A stretch of 40,614 nt of DNA from JBAZOY01 sp041648505 (GTDB lineage Bacteria > Desulfobacterota > Syntrophia > Syntrophales > CG2-30-49-12). This document shows, piece by piece, positions 40,382-40,614 of the stretch. The notes beneath the pieces were generated by a model. It searched no databases, was not told the DNA's origin, and saw only the letters and a list, made by a program, of their open reading frames with translations. Each line of letters starts with the position of its first letter. The stretch's first letter is position 1. The stretch covers positions 1-40,614 of the forward strand of contig JBAZOY010000017.1 of assembly GCA_041648505.1 (NCBI GenBank). Direction: 5' to 3'. The position numbers and the translations under genes are program-made.

Positions 40382-40614
40382 ATGATTGATCTGCATACCC
40401 ATTCAATCTTCAGTGATGGAGGTTTGATCCCCTCGGAGCTGGTCAGAAGGGCGAAGGTTACAGGGTATCGTGTTATTGCTATAACCGACCACGGGGATCA
40501 CTCTAATGTGGATTTTATTATTCCCCGGATGGTGAAAGTCTGTCAAAAGATAGCAGCTGCGTACGATATTATGGTGATCCCGGGTATAGAGTTGACTCAT
40601 GTGCCGCCTTCCTT
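40382..40614 (+). CDS. PHP-domain phosphoesterase, 5' part
   Basis: The ATG at 40382 follows CGAGGAGG. The 77 visible residues give MIDLHTHSIFSDG and ITDHGDHSNVD, the first two metal-binding motifs (HxH and D-H) of PHP domains, then PGIELTHV. Histidinol-phosphatase-like or nucleotide phosphoesterase activity is expected. The gene runs off the right end of the window. Confidence 0.85.
   Translation, partial: MIDLHTHSIFSDGGLIPSELVRRAKVTGYRVIAITDHGDHSNVDFIIPRMVKVCQKIAAAYDIMVIPGIELTHVPPS

Noticed and set aside
1..40614. CRISPR arrays, rRNA and tRNA genes
   Set aside because: No regular spaced repeats and no recognisable tRNA or rRNA sequence was seen on reading; a covariance scan was not possible.

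Overview
The window looks like a chromosomal segment of a Gram-negative anaerobe, most likely a Desulfobacterota (former Deltaproteobacteria) lineage such as the Syntrophales. The grounds are the dnaA-dnaN-gyrB-gyrA block, an Mce/Mla-type lipid transporter, lipoproteins with clear lipoboxes, a DUF3568-type lipoprotein, a NIL-domain ferredoxin and a dedicated acyl-ACP gene set. The assignment is an inference from gene content, not a database match.

Bases 1-4238 read as a mobile integron cassette array on the minus strand with no integrase in view (a CALIN-type cluster). Seven attC-like recombination sites separate small, mostly unknown genes, each with its own ribosome binding site: a GIY-YIG nuclease-like protein, a 106-aa unknown, an ORF-less cassette, a secreted NSIGQV-repeat protein, a 53-aa ORF on a hybrid cassette, a 123-aa unknown, a two-gene cassette (59-aa zinc protein plus HhH-like protein) and a secreted protein with a Lys/Gly tail. 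In several cassettes the first bases (TTRRRY) are the exact complement of that cassette's own R'' box. An eighth attC, at the left edge, is split by the 3' end of a group II intron lying opposite to the cassettes, which is the class C-attC intron arrangement. Two cassettes share a 200-bp identical 3' end.

Bases 4425-14445 hold a minus-strand run of lipid genes. The upstream part (14445 to about 7466) encodes a malonyl transferase, an acyl-CoA dehydrogenase, a KAS III, a FabG-type reductase, a KAS II, an ACP, a PlsC-type acyltransferase and a phosphopantetheinyl transferase, with no dehydratase. The downstream part (7306 to 4425) encodes an MlaE-like permease, a degenerate ATPase fragment without Walker A, an MlaD-like MCE protein and a lipoprotein. 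Together they suggest synthesis and envelope transport of a special acyl product.

Bases 14589-26734 are mainly plus-strand housekeeping genes: an FAH-family hydrolase, a Do/HtrA protease, an endonuclease III-like glycosylase, a DUF374 acyltransferase, glyQ-glyS, a rhomboid protease, a DUF3568 lipoprotein, a PAS-GGDEF cyclase, a SemiSWEET transporter, Maf and YggS. A decayed copper P-type ATPase and an AT-rich candidate oriC follow. Next come dnaA, dnaN, gyrB, gyrA, archease and rtcB, a HAMP-GGDEF-like membrane protein, a coiled-coil lipoprotein, a double zinc-ribbon protein, a NIL-ferredoxin and the start of a PHP-domain gene cut by the window end.
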